Assembly (NCBI GenBank): GCA_003427395.1
Contig: BFEA01000187.1
Coordinates: 2,278,995-2,337,286 of the forward strand
Direction: 5' to 3'
Origin: Chara braunii
Taxonomy: Eukaryota > Streptophyta > Charophyceae > Charales > Characeae
Length of the DNA: 58,292 nucleotides
Made by a program: the position numbers and the translations under genes. This document shows positions 43,819 through 53,989 of the stretch, in pieces; positions within the stretch are counted from its first letter, which is position 1, and each line of letters starts with the position of its first letter. The notes beneath the pieces were generated by a model. That model did not search any database. It was not told the origin of the DNA and saw only the letters and a program-made list of their open reading frames with translations.

Positions 43819-45315
43819 GTGCTTGTGGAACGGATGGAAAAACTCGCTCTGGTAGAAACATATCGACTATCTGAAGAGCGATTAACTATTGAAGAAGGGA
43901 TTCATGCGATTGAGGCGCATCTTATGCATGGGGCGGATGTCAATTTCCTTGTTAATTCGATACTGCAAGTGCAGGAGGGTGTGAGTAGAAGTCAGAAACC
44001 TGTAAAGGATATGGAAGAGGACGAGTTTGAGGAAGAAGAAATAACAGAAGCATTTCGTGCAGAGGAATATGATGGCGTGTATCGAGAATTGGGGTCGCTT
44101 CTCTCGTGTGAGATTAGGGAGAGAGAGGTTTCCCTAAGGGTGCATGAGATGCGGCCGCGATTTGCAGTGCATGATGGACACCTCTTTATCAAAAACGAGG
44201 TTGGAAATCCAAGGCGAGTGATTTGCGGAAGACATTGCCAGATCGATGTGATAGCAGCACTGCACGATGGACCTGCTGGAGGTCATAGAGCTTTTGCGCT
44301 TACTTATGCTAAGGCACGCAAGCTTTACTACTGTGAAGATATGAGCGAGATGATTCGTAAGTATTGCGAGTCGTGTGTTCCATGCCAGATCAGAGTCTCA
44401 ACGAAGTATAAGGAGCCTCTACATCCGAGGATTGTGCGAGATGCAGGGGCAGTGGTCCATTTGGACCTACTGGCCATGCCACCGGGAGTGAGAGGCTATA
44501 ATTACATTTTCGACGCTCGCGATAATCTCACAGGTTTTGTGGATGGGAGGGTCATCCGCAATAAGACATGTGAGACTCTGGCTATGTGCATCATGGAATA
44601 CTTTCTCAGATATCCCTTTGTCATGGAGTTTGTGATGGACAGAAGTTCCGAGTTCACCTGTGGAGAGGTAAACGACTTGCTGCGGGGATATGGTGTGAAG
44701 GCAAGCTATACGACAAGGGCTCATCCACAGGCAAATGCTCCGGTGGAGAGGGGTCATACCACCCTTACAAACTTATTGGTAAAGTGGACGGATGGTAAAG
44801 AAAATCAGTGGCCTAAGCATCTGCGCGCAGCCTTCTTCGTGGAAAATATTACAATCAAGAGGTCCACGAAGTATGCCCCAGCGGCTTTATGTTATGGAAG
44901 GCACGCTACGCTTCCTATAGAGAGCTTTCTGACGACGTGGAGGCGGCAGGATATGGAGACCAACTTGACCTTCGAAGGATTGCTGGATTTGCAGGCAAGG
45001 CAGGTTGGCATTGCGGAAGAGAGAATTCAGGAAGCCGCGGATGGAGTGATGGACAGTCGTATGAAGGACAAGGAGAGGTGGGACCACCTTCCGCGAGTCA
45101 GAAAGGAGCCACTCGAAGTGGGAGATGTAGTGTTGTTGTATGACTCGTCTCTGGAGAAACAATGGTTGCGTAAATTGGACAAGCGATGGTTAGGTCCTTA
45201 CCGTATTCGACGGTGTGGGCAACATGGGGCGTATGAGATCGAAGAGTTAGATGACACGCCATGGAGTGATTGGGTTTCAGGTTCGAAGCTGAAAACGTTT
45301 GTGGCGCGGGATTGA
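43819..45315 (+). CDS. pol: Integrase fragment of Ty3/gypsy element 3
   Basis: This 498-codon open frame is 5'-truncated at the R boundary near 43822, so its Met is not the natural start. The zinc-binding domain has H (AALHD), H (GGHR) and CESCVPC. The catalytic core has HLDLLAMP, MDRSSEF and HPQANAPVERGH, with exactly 35 residues between the second Asp and the Glu (D-D35-E). A C-terminal WLGPYRIRR block follows (about 45187-45214). There is no chromodomain. RT and RNase H, which should lie upstream, are absent. Unlike elements 1 and 2 the frame has no internal stop, so it is younger or was recently constrained. The core sequence differs clearly from that of element 1. Confidence 0.9.
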   Translation: MLVERMEKLALVETYRLSEERLTIEEGIHAIEAHLMHGADVNFLVNSILQVQEGVSRSQKPVKDMEEDEFEEEEITEAFRAEEYDGVYRELGSLLSCEIREREVSLRVHEMRPRFAVHDGHLFIKNEVGNPRRVICGRHCQIDVIAALHDGPAGGHRAFALTYAKARKLYYCEDMSEMIRKYCESCVPCQIRVSTKYKEPLHPRIVRDAGAVVHLDLLAMPPGVRGYNYIFDARDNLTGFVDGRVIRNKTCETLAMCIMEYFLRYPFVMEFVMDRSSEFTCGEVNDLLRGYGVKASYTTRAHPQANAPVERGHTTLTNLLVKWTDGKENQWPKHLRAAFFVENITIKRSTKYAPAALCYGRHATLPIESFLTTWRRQDMETNLTFEGLLDLQARQVGIAEERIQEAADGVMDSRMKDKERWDHLPRVRKEPLEVGDVVLLYDSSLEKQWLRKLDKRWLGPYRIRRCGQHGAYEIEELDDTPWSDWVSGSKLKTFVARD

Positions 45316-45685
45316 GGTGTATTGGAAAGTGTCTTAGATGAGTTTTCTTATGATTTGGTTGAGTCCATGACGTGGTAGGGTGGCATATTAGTTTAGCTTG
45401 GATTAGGTCTTGGTTTAAGAGTCCTAGGTTTTAGTAAGTAGGTCAGATATATAAGGGTCTATCTATACTCATTCTATTTTGCTCCTGTCATCCATCCTTA
45501 TGTGTGCAGAGACAACTTTTCGAAGTTGGTCATAGCCAGTGAGGCGGGAGGATGGCGAGACATGGAGAGCAGCGGACAGCCGCGTCAGCGATCCTGGATC
45601 CATTTTGCTACTATGGTGGACATGTTTTTTCATTTCAGGATGGATTGGTTAGACAGGTTGGGCCCTCAGATTAGATTCCTCCCAG
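45316..45685 (+). other. Spacer between integrase and Gag-like ORF
   Basis: AT-richer sequence with a pyrimidine stretch and TGTGTGCAG at about 45499-45509 that could be a splice acceptor for the downstream ORF. A short frame at 45502-45702 overlaps the next ORF and may hold its true N-terminus. No LTR boundary is visible here. Confidence 0.45.
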
Positions 45686-48600
45686 TTGATGGAGCGAGTT
45701 AGGGGTACAGGTAGGTATATGGAATGCGTGGCTCGGATTACGAGAGACTCTTTGGATTGGCGTCAGTTCGCCATGAGGGTGCTGAGGTTGAGACCCCAGC
45801 CTTTGGATCGACGGGGTAGGCCCATGCGTTTCGACGGGGCCAACCTGGACGAGTTTCTTGAGAGTTTCGCCATCTTAGCCAGTGAGCAGAGATGGACTGA
45901 GGTGCAGGGTATCCGACAGATTCGACATTGGATTATTCCTAAGCTCATACACGAGGTGAGTGCGTTGATACCCTCCACATTGTCCTGGAGGGGGCTTGAG
46001 GCAACACTTAGAGGAGCGTTTCCAGCTAGTAGGAGGCGCAGTTTGTATAGGGGAGATCGGGATTATATCCCAGAGTTTAGGATATGGGTTGGGGAGCGAC
46101 AACGGGATCGTAGGCAGGGAGGAGATGAGCAGCACGATATCCCGCGTGTGCATCATATGGAGAGAGGAGCGGATTATGGTGAGACAGTTGTAGAGGCTGC
46201 TTATGAGGAGAGAGCCAGTGTCGTTGAGAGGCCAGCTGAGGCTACGGTCGGAGGAGAGGAGGCTATATTACCTACGGGTGAGTGGCATGACGGCTCGTCG
46301 GCGCCGAGTGTGGAGGTAGTGCGAGAGCTCGAGGCAGAGAGAGCTGGTCAGCAGGAGACTCGGAGAGTGGAGGAGATTGTTCAGCCACATGAGACGGCGG
46401 TGGCCCCAGACATAGGAGCGGATACGTTGGGAGGTTCGCTACCTCAGCAGGAGAGTGTGTCCCGAGCATCGTCAGGAGATAGGGGAGATCGACCGCTGAG
46501 GTGGAGGGACACCCATGGTGTGATAGATGGGCTGCCAGTGATTGAGGTGCGGTCTACGGATGAGCCGGTCACTACATCAGTAGGGCAAGAGCAGCAGGGG
46601 GATGTTGAGACATTGCTATCGCTAGGGGAGCTGTCTGCGTTGGAGGAGCCTCAGACGGGTGAGGAGGCGCAGAGATCTGAGGATTCCCTGACTACCCTAC
46701 TTTATACTATTGAGTCCTCTAGCCTGTTGATGCGGCAGGGAGAGTCCCGATTGGCGGACGGAGAGAGAGAGACGCAGCGTATAGAAGATGAGGTGCTGAG
46801 GATAGACCCGAGGGCCCACATGGATGATCTCCACGCAGACGGCTTGGTGTCGTCACCGCTAGTCTTCGATGAGACTCCTCGTCGAGATGACGAGAGAGAG
46901 GGAGGCAGTATGGGTGCTCATGCCGAGACAGATATGAGGTCTACTCAGGATGAGCCGGAGACGCAGAGAGGGGAGCCCTGAACTGAGACACAGAGGGTAT
47001 AGGAGCGCGAGCAGGCTGGTGGAGACACATGGTTAGCTGAGGAGATGAGGAGGATGCCGCCATTACGTTTCCCTAGTTGGAAGGCTTTTGAGCAGGTAGG
47101 CCAGGCTGCTAGGCCAGTTTTATCTGAGGATCAGAGGATTGGAGGACTTAGAGTGCTCCATGATGACCTCACACTGGAGAGGGACTACATCGCCAGAGGC
47201 CTTACTGCAGCACGCCAGGCGACTGAGGATGTGAGAGACTATGCTCGGAGAGTCGCTACTAGGTCCTTTGATTTATGCAGTGAAAGACGGGAGGAGCACG
47301 AGGCTTTGGGAGCATTGGTGGAGGACATCCGTTCCCTGGTAGAGAGGAGAGAAGTTCAGACTTTAGAGGAGGCTAAGCGGTATTGCGCATCCAAGCAAGG
47401 GAGGCGAATGACTGGAGGGCACAGGTACAGAGGGTGCTTACAGAGTATGAGCTTCTCGCAGAGGCATCAGATGGGGATCGTTTGGAGCGCAGAGTCGTCC
47501 TCGAGACAGTGCGTGCATCTCAATTGGAGAGCTAGGTATCGACCCTGGTCAGGCTGAGGAGAGAGATAGAGGAGCGGACGATGCAACTGTTCTATGAGGA
47601 TGCTGCGACAGTCGGATGGCAGGAAGAGGTTAGACTGCGACGACAGACGGGAGCAGAGCCCATGTCGGCAGAGGAGCGAGAGAAGGCAGAGGCCGGACTC
47701 CAGGCGAGGTTGTTATCTGAGGCATCTGTGAGAGAGTTGGCGGAGGTCATGCAGCATGTCAGGCGTTTGTCTCGATCTGAGGTCGAGCGGGGTGAGACGC
47801 TGCAGGACGTAGTGCGGAGGATGGACGCGTTGGAGAGAGAGAACAGGGGGTTGAGAGATACAGTTCAGGGCCTCAGCCTGAGCATGGAGAGTTTGAGGCG
47901 ACTGACGCTGTGCGTCGAGCAGAGCGTTATGAGTTTGGAGCAGGGGTAGAGGACTCACGTGCCGACAGGGCCGGTTGGTGAGAGAGCTTCAGGGGCATCA
48001 TATTCTGCTACAGAGCGGACGCGAGTTTTTCGGGAGACGGAGCGATGGACCTTGGGTTTGGGAGTCACCAGACAGGACAGTTGGGCAGAGGGATCTATGG
48101 GAGTTAGACCGACATCAGAGGGAGAGACTAGCACTGTGGACAAGTTTATGCTTGCCACAAGTGAGGTAGCACCCGTGGGACAGGGCCAGATGCGTACTGT
48201 GGACCAGACTCCCCCTCTAGAGTTTGGAGTACGAGAGGGAGTAGTGGAGCCCCGAGATGGTATACTTCCAGACAGCGCGCAGGATCCACACGTGATACCG
48301 TTCGGGACCTTGCCCACCGCCGCATCTCCGAGCCCTGACGTGATGGAGGAGGTGGCTCGTGGACTTGCTCAGAGGTCTGCCGCACAGGATAGGAGGAGAA
48401 CCACTGAAGGATCGGCGAGGGTGTTGAGTCCTGATGAGGTGGACAGAGCTATACAGGAGGTGACTACCAGATTAGAGAGCATTCAAACCCAGGCCTCAAC
48501 CGCACCCAAGAGGGCGAAGGTTGGGGAAGAGAGCGCGCGTGACAGATGTTCATGGTGTGGCAGGGGAGGACATCATAGGGGAGACTGCCCTGCTTTTCAG

Positions 48601-48744
48601 CATGATCTTGATAGAGGGATTGTGCAGTTTGATGCACAGGGACGCCTTAGGGACATGCACCACACCCGCATCCAACAGGGACGCCATGATATGAGGGTGG
48701 CGGTATATAGCAGCCTGGGTTTGACACTGAGGGAGGATGAGTGA
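45686..48744 (+). pseudogene. gag: Gag-like ORF with CCHC knuckle, downstream of integrase
   Basis: Three frames together would encode about 1,000 residues. A capsid-like helical block (about 45820-46030, FDGANLDEFLESFAIL, LIHEVSALIPSTLSW) is followed by a long Glu/Arg-rich acidic region, coiled-coil-like segments (about 47040-47950) and a zinc knuckle CSWCGRGGHHRGDC (C-x2-C-x4-H-x4-C) at 48550-48591. Stops: TGA 46979-46981, TAG 47000-47002, 47533-47535 and 47947-47949, with one frameshift near 47400. The layout suggests a nucleocapsid protein. Finding it 3' of integrase is unusual: gag normally precedes pol. It could be a real pol-gag order, an extra ORF, or the start of a different element. 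Confidence 0.65.
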
Positions 48745-49493
48745 CATCGGATTTTCCTCGACTTGGACTTCTAATCATGGGCATGAGGATTTGAGAGGGT
48801 GGTGCGATCTTGTTATGGGTTTTGTGGTATATGATGGTTACCTAGGACATGTTTTTGGTTCAGTTGTGAGTTAGTCGGGGTTGCCTAGATAGAGATATAT
48901 CCTAACAGTGTGCTATTTAGGTGATAGGCCCAGGAGGAGGTGAGGATTTACAGTTCTTTGAGTCTATGATACGCCTGAGTACCAGACACAGACTAGTGTA
49001 CATAAGGGGGAGACTTCGTGAGGTTTGAGTAGTGAGAGTGTGAGCTTGTGATACGGTGAATTGGTCGTATGAGGATCCAGGATGTGAGAGTGACTTAGGG
49101 GTGGTTCCTGACGACCAGAGACTATTCTCATGATTGGGAGTTTTTGTTTTTATGTAAGAGGGTACGTTTGAGTGCATTTGAAATCTTTCTCTTCGAGTTG
49201 TTTCTCTCCTAAGACTCAGAGCGTGTTATGTTTGGGTTTGGATTTTCGAGAATTCTCAGGGAAACATTTGTTGATCCAGACTTTGGCACGAAGGATGTTT
49301 CATGTACATATAGTTTCTATAGGTATCACGTTTACGATACCGCTTTCTTTGTCTATCTCTGATTGAGGATGTCTCACCTTTAAGTTTGGATCGTGATGTG
49401 AGGTCTCGTGTGGAACCGGGAAGCCAATAAACCTTTCTCACACCGAGTGTGAATCTTGCTCACTCTTGTGTTTATGGTCATTTTTGTATTTGA
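48745..49493 (+). repeat. 3' non-coding region and possible LTR of element 3
   Basis: A purine-rich ATAAGGGGGAGA at about 49003-49014 could be a polypurine tract, with an LTR starting near 49019. An AATAAA (49427-49432) precedes CACCGAGTGTGAATCTTGCTCAC. No second LTR copy exists in the window, so the boundaries are unproven. Confidence 0.35.
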
Positions 49494-50045
49494 CTGGTTG
49501 CAATCCCGCTTGCGGCCTAAGAAATGTGGATATTGGGATGGGGACCGTAGAGGAGTCACCCATGGAGGTGTTTATTTGGATGGGGGCCCGCAGAGGAGTC
49601 ACCCATGTGTTTTGTGAGGCGGGGGCCCGATGATGAGTGGCCCGCGTGATTTGAAGGAAGTTTGTTTGATGAGATCAAGTGCGACGCAATGAAAGACCGT
49701 GGTGATTTCAGTTTGTTTTGCAGAAGACTGCCAAAGGATAACCAAGCTTATGAGATTATTTGTATATATAGTGAGAAACTCCCTCAACAAACAGGGTAAC
49801 CTGGTTGTGAGGCTCTAGGACCCGCAGCCATTTCTGTCATGATCAAACAGTGCGACTGCAAGCTAAGGGTTGGTCCTAGGGTATATGAGAGGTCTAGGTC
49901 AGGGGCTAATCCGGTATCATTGGGCTAACCCCAGTGAAGGGCTGTTGTCCCGCGCAACCAGGACAGCGGACCTCTAGCCTAGCCTGAACTTGGAGCCTGG
50001 AAGGGTGACCTACACCTTGTCATCATTTTATTTTATAGTAAAGGG

Positions 50046-50089
<44 letters not shown>

Positions 50090-50941
50090 TATCTATTATT
50101 ATTACTGTTTACTATTATCATTATGGGTGCACTATATATTAAGCCAATTACGGGTCATTCCGAAGGACTCTGACTAGGGTGATGACTACGGGGTGCTTAG
50201 GTCCAAAGATATGAATCGCCTTAGCATTGCGAAAGCAATGTAGGCAACATCGTAGCCTAAAGATGCGATGAACCGTGACTTGGTCTGATCAGCCGAGACA
50301 TGGTAAGCCTAGGGCAAGGCTATATCCATACCTGTGACTGGACGCCGGGGAAAGGTTGATTGTGATCTTAAGATTGTGAGGAGTGGCTTGAGTGCAGCAC
50401 TGAGACAGTTGTGAAAAAGTGAGTTACTCAGTGGGGGTAGACCTTTGAGTAGTAAGGCTACCCAGGGGAGTATGCTATTGATATGAGATTCATAGCACGA
50501 TTGGGCTACCTAGGAGGGCACACTTTGAATTTGCTGGTACTCAAGAGGGGTTGGCAATCTGCATCAATTTCTGCTGCAAAGTGGTCCCACTCGTGACCAT
50601 TTGTCTTGCCCAAAGCTCAAGCCTGAAGATGAGAGTTGCTTGCAACTCGAATTTAGAAGGCACCCAACGAAAATCGGAAGGCGTCTAGGGCACGCGGAGG
50701 GGCAAGTGTTTGAATATTGGGGATGACCAATGGCGGTAGCACAAAGAAAGTATCTTTGTGAGTCAGACAGGAGATACAGGTTGGAGTCCTGCCCGTCAGA
50801 GGGATATCGCAAGACTAGAATGCTTGATCCAAAGCTAAGCCCTTCCGATTATACGGATTTGGTTATTCCTTTGGCCAGTCTATGTTGTTATTTGTTTCTC
50901 CAAGTGCGACGGGGACGTTGCTTAATAGGGTGTGGGTGGAC
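49494..50941. other. Unassigned spacer with (ATT)n microsatellite
   Basis: Contains two tandem phrases of GGATGGGG(A/C)CCG.AGAGGAGTCACCCATG (49537-49605), an (ATT)n microsatellite (about 50045-50104), and several GGGCTACC/TAGGAGGG phrases (50400-50560). No gene. Confidence 0.6.
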
Positions 50942-52507
50942 TGTCGTGACAAACACCCTTACAAGGGTATTTGCAGTTGTTTTCAAAGGTAGCGCTGGGT
51001 CCGACCTTGGCCGCAGAAATGTGCCGATAGGACGAGTTTTGACGGTACTCGTGTCTTAGTAATTTTTTGAAGGCGAGTTGATTAACCAAAGTATGCAGCT
51101 TGAGGTTAGAGAGTATGTGGGCATACTTTTTTGAGTATGCGATTGTCGTAATTAGCGATTGCGGTCGGATTGACGGCCGACAGAGAAACCGGCCCCTTTG
51201 GGCAAAGATGCAAGGCATAGGGGGATTAAACTTTGATAAGCAAGTGTCATATGCGCCTTATGTGCGGGCGTAGTAGTTGATTTTGTAAAACTGGTTGTTT
51301 TGTTACCAGTATTGAGAAAAGTTAGTTGAACTTTGTTGTCAAATCGATGGAGGCTCGGAGTAAAGTAGTGCCCGCAACGGCGACGAGTATTAGAGTAGGG
51401 GCCTTAGTACTACCGAGGCAGCCCATTGGGTCATCACTAGTAGGGGTTCCGCATACCAAGTGCGAAGACCGCGGCCTTGGGGCCAGCGGCGCAATCGAGT
51501 AGGGAAGAGGGCCTACTTGAATATGTATGGTAGGCCTACCTAGTGGCGGATACTACTTGAATGAAATTCCACGCGCGATTGTGTTAGGTTTGGGTTTAGC
51601 CCTATTAGTTACAACATTCACCTTCACCAGGGAGATCACCTTCACCAGGGAGATCCGGGGATCGAGGCTTGCAAGCGACGATAGAGTAGAGGAGCGCAAT
51701 TGGAAGAGACTGAGGGGTTGAGGGTGTTTAGGGACTATCCCCCTTGGTTTTTCCAAACGGGTCCAGTCGGGGTCTAACTGGCGAAACCAAGAGGGCGCCG
51801 GCGGGACCTCGTCATCGTCGGTTCTACTAATTTTAATTTTGATATTTTTTTACTTTTATTTTTATTTTTATTTTTTCTCTTGAAATCCCGTCTTGAACCA
51901 AGCCGGAAAACTGGCTCTGGGACCGACGGCGAAAAAGTACCGCGAGGAAGGATGAAAGGAACCTTGAAAGAAAGAAAAGAACGCTTGAAATTGTCGAGCG
52001 ATGAGCGGATGGAGAGAAGTCTCACACCTGGTCGAGGGCAGACAGCGACTTGGTCGCCGCCATCATTGGCCAGGACGCTGGGTGCCTGCCAGCATGGGTT
52101 GTTGTGACAGCATTGCATTTGGGAATGATTGGAACTTTCCCCCGCGGGTGGCCATCAAGGCAGCCGATGACCTTGAGTACGCGCCTCTTTTAGCAGTGAC
52201 GTTCAGGGTCCTGCGTATTCGGTGTGCTGACAAAATTCCTTTATCCTACCCGTCTTGAAAGCACAGACCGAAGGGGCCAACGTGCAGGTGAGCCTGTGGG
52301 TGCAAAGCCCTCGAAGCAGCGGCATCCCGAGTGGCGGGGATCTCCTGCAGATGCACCGTCCGCTAGCCAGGATCTGTTTCTAGAAGGCTGGAGTGTGAGC
52401 AGGCCCGTGGGACCTGAGAAATAGTCAACTGTGCCCGGGGAAGGCACGGTCTACCAGCCAAGGTTTGTTGTAAACAGATTCGAGTTGAACAGGTCAGCAG
52501 GATCAGT

Positions 52508-52681
52508 GCCACTGGGCCTAGCTCAGTTGGTACACCCGCAGACTGTTGGAAACCAGGTCTGCGGGATCAGTGTCACTGGGCCTAGCTAAGTTGGTACACC
52601 CACAGACTGTTGAAAACCAGGTCTGAGGGATCAGTGCCACTGGGCCCAACTCAGTTGGTACACCCATGAACTATTGCACGG
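52508..52681 (+). repeat. tRNA-like half-unit array, direct part, copy C
   Basis: Three units in the same orientation as in copy A, each with an A-box-like GGCCTAGCT(C/A)AGTTGGTACACCC. The third breaks off at CACCCATGAACTATTG, where the inverted segment begins. Confidence 0.75.
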
Positions 52682-53086
52682 GACTTTTCAGACTAGCTCA
52701 CGAGGCTGTGGTCTGTTTTTCTGACTGTACCTGGATTCGAACCCTAGCCTGTATCTCAGCAGTTTGTGGGTATACCACCTAAGTTTGGCCTATGGGTGTT
52801 GGTTCCACGGGCCTATTTTTCAACAGCCTGCGAGTGTACCAGATGAACTTGCTTAAGTGATGATCCCTTAGGATTGTTTTTTCAACAGTCTGCGGGCGTA
52901 CCAACCGAGCTACCGCTGGTACAGATCCCCCATAACTGTTTTTCAACAGTCTGCAGGTGTACCAACTAAGCTAGGTCCCGCAACTGCCGGTCCCACAGAC
53001 CGACTTTCAGCACTCCGCGGGTGTACCAGCTGATCTATGTCCGCAGGTGCTGGTCCCACAGACCTACTTACAGTAGTGTGCGGTGG
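52682..53086 (-). repeat. tRNA-like array, inverted segment, copy C
   Basis: This is the reverse complement of the copy A segment from about 36152 back to about 35741, with the B-box unit first (GGATTCGAACC at 52733-52743) and five A-box units after it, ending CAGTAGTGTGCGGTG. Copies A and B have the whole array in one orientation. In C the segment is flipped in place between unit 3 and the GGCTACTAACAGG junction. Confidence 0.75.
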
Positions 53087-53088
53087 CT

Positions 53089-53310
53089 ACTAACAGGCCT
53101 ATGACTCGGTTGGTACACCGGTGCACTGTTGAAGTACAGACTTGAGTTCGAATTCCAATGGGAGCTGATGAGTAAAATGCTGCAGTCTTGACTACCCAGG
53201 CCCTGTACCTGGCCCGGGACCGGTGTTGCATCAATGGGCCTTGCACGATTGGTACCCCCTGAACTGTTGAGATATAGACTCAAGTTCGGGTTTAGATACA
53301 ATCACGTGAA
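53089..53310 (+). other. Two tRNA-like units, copy C
   Basis: Equivalent to 42177-42392. The first has CTCGGTTGGTACACC and a B box GAGTTCGAATTCC. The second has TTGCACGATTGGTACC and AAGTTCGGGTTTAG. Their spacing to the U6-like module is the same as in copy B. Confidence 0.55.
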
Positions 53311-53336
53311 CAGAATAAAATAACCCTGAATTACCA

Positions 53337-53450
53337 GGGACTGGATCCTTAGGGACATCTGTTCAAATTGGAACGATACAGAGAGGAATTAGCATGGCCC
53401 CTAACACACATAAAAACAAGGGACCAACTTGTTCTCTTTTTTGTGTTCTG
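53337..53450 (+). pseudogene. U6 snRNA-like module, copy C
   Basis: Same structure as 42419-42528: GGATCC..GGGAC, CAAATTGGAACGATACAGAG, ATTAGC and ATGGCCCCT, then a non-U6 3' part ending in TCTCTTTTTTG. The two copies differ at scattered sites, yet the ACAGAGA box and AGC triad are unchanged. Not a functional U6. Confidence 0.88.
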
Positions 53451-53957
53451 AAATTTTCGAGAAAAGTGTCTCGTGGCTAGACGCGCAATGAGACCGCGTG
53501 GAGTAAATGGGGTAAATGTCGGCAACAGCAAAGAAGATGAAGTCGGGAGGAAGAAGAAGCAGGGCGGAAATGAGAGAGGAGGTGGCAGGGAGAAAGATGA
53601 GAGGAAGTAATGGGGAAGTACCAAAACAAGGAGAGAGAGACGGTAGATTAGAGGAGGGGAACCAGGTGGGATGAACCTGGGCGCGGATTTGTGCCAGGTG
53701 CAGTTGGGAAGATTGAGAAAGGCAGAGATGGCGAAGAGGGTGAAGTGCAAGGAGGGAGAACGTGCTTTCTTACCTAATTTTTAGTAGGAACCGTGGAAAA
53801 GGAAAGTCAGGTAGGAGGTTTCTGGGCTAGGCGAATCTAATGGTGGTATTAGTGTGGGGGGGGAGTTAGTAAGAAGTAAGGTAGAGGGAAGAGATAGTGC
53901 GAGGAGAGATTGGAAGGAAATAACGAGTGAAGAAAACGAGAGCAAAAAAATATGATA

Positions 53958-53989
53958 TCTCGCTCGTTCCTCAGCGGAATCGAGCGAGA
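53958..53989 (+). other. Perfect TCTCGCTCG/CGAGCGAGA hairpin, copy C
   Basis: Nine base pairs around a 14-nt loop (TTCCTCAGCGGAAT, itself partly self-complementary). It is present in all three R copies that reach this far (B, C, D). Confidence 0.7.

Larger units (their letters stand above)
39822..43822 (+). mobile_element. R repeat family, copy B
   Basis: The first 2.2 kb repeat copy A exactly (an N at 40369 aside). It continues through a poly-A and AT-rich tract (42012-42168) into tRNA-like units, a U6-like module, a GA-rich segment, the TCTCGCTCG hairpin and downstream blocks matching copy C 53080-54735. It stops at about 43822, where a Ty3/gypsy integrase fragment begins and copy C continues differently. 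No protein. Confidence 0.75.
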
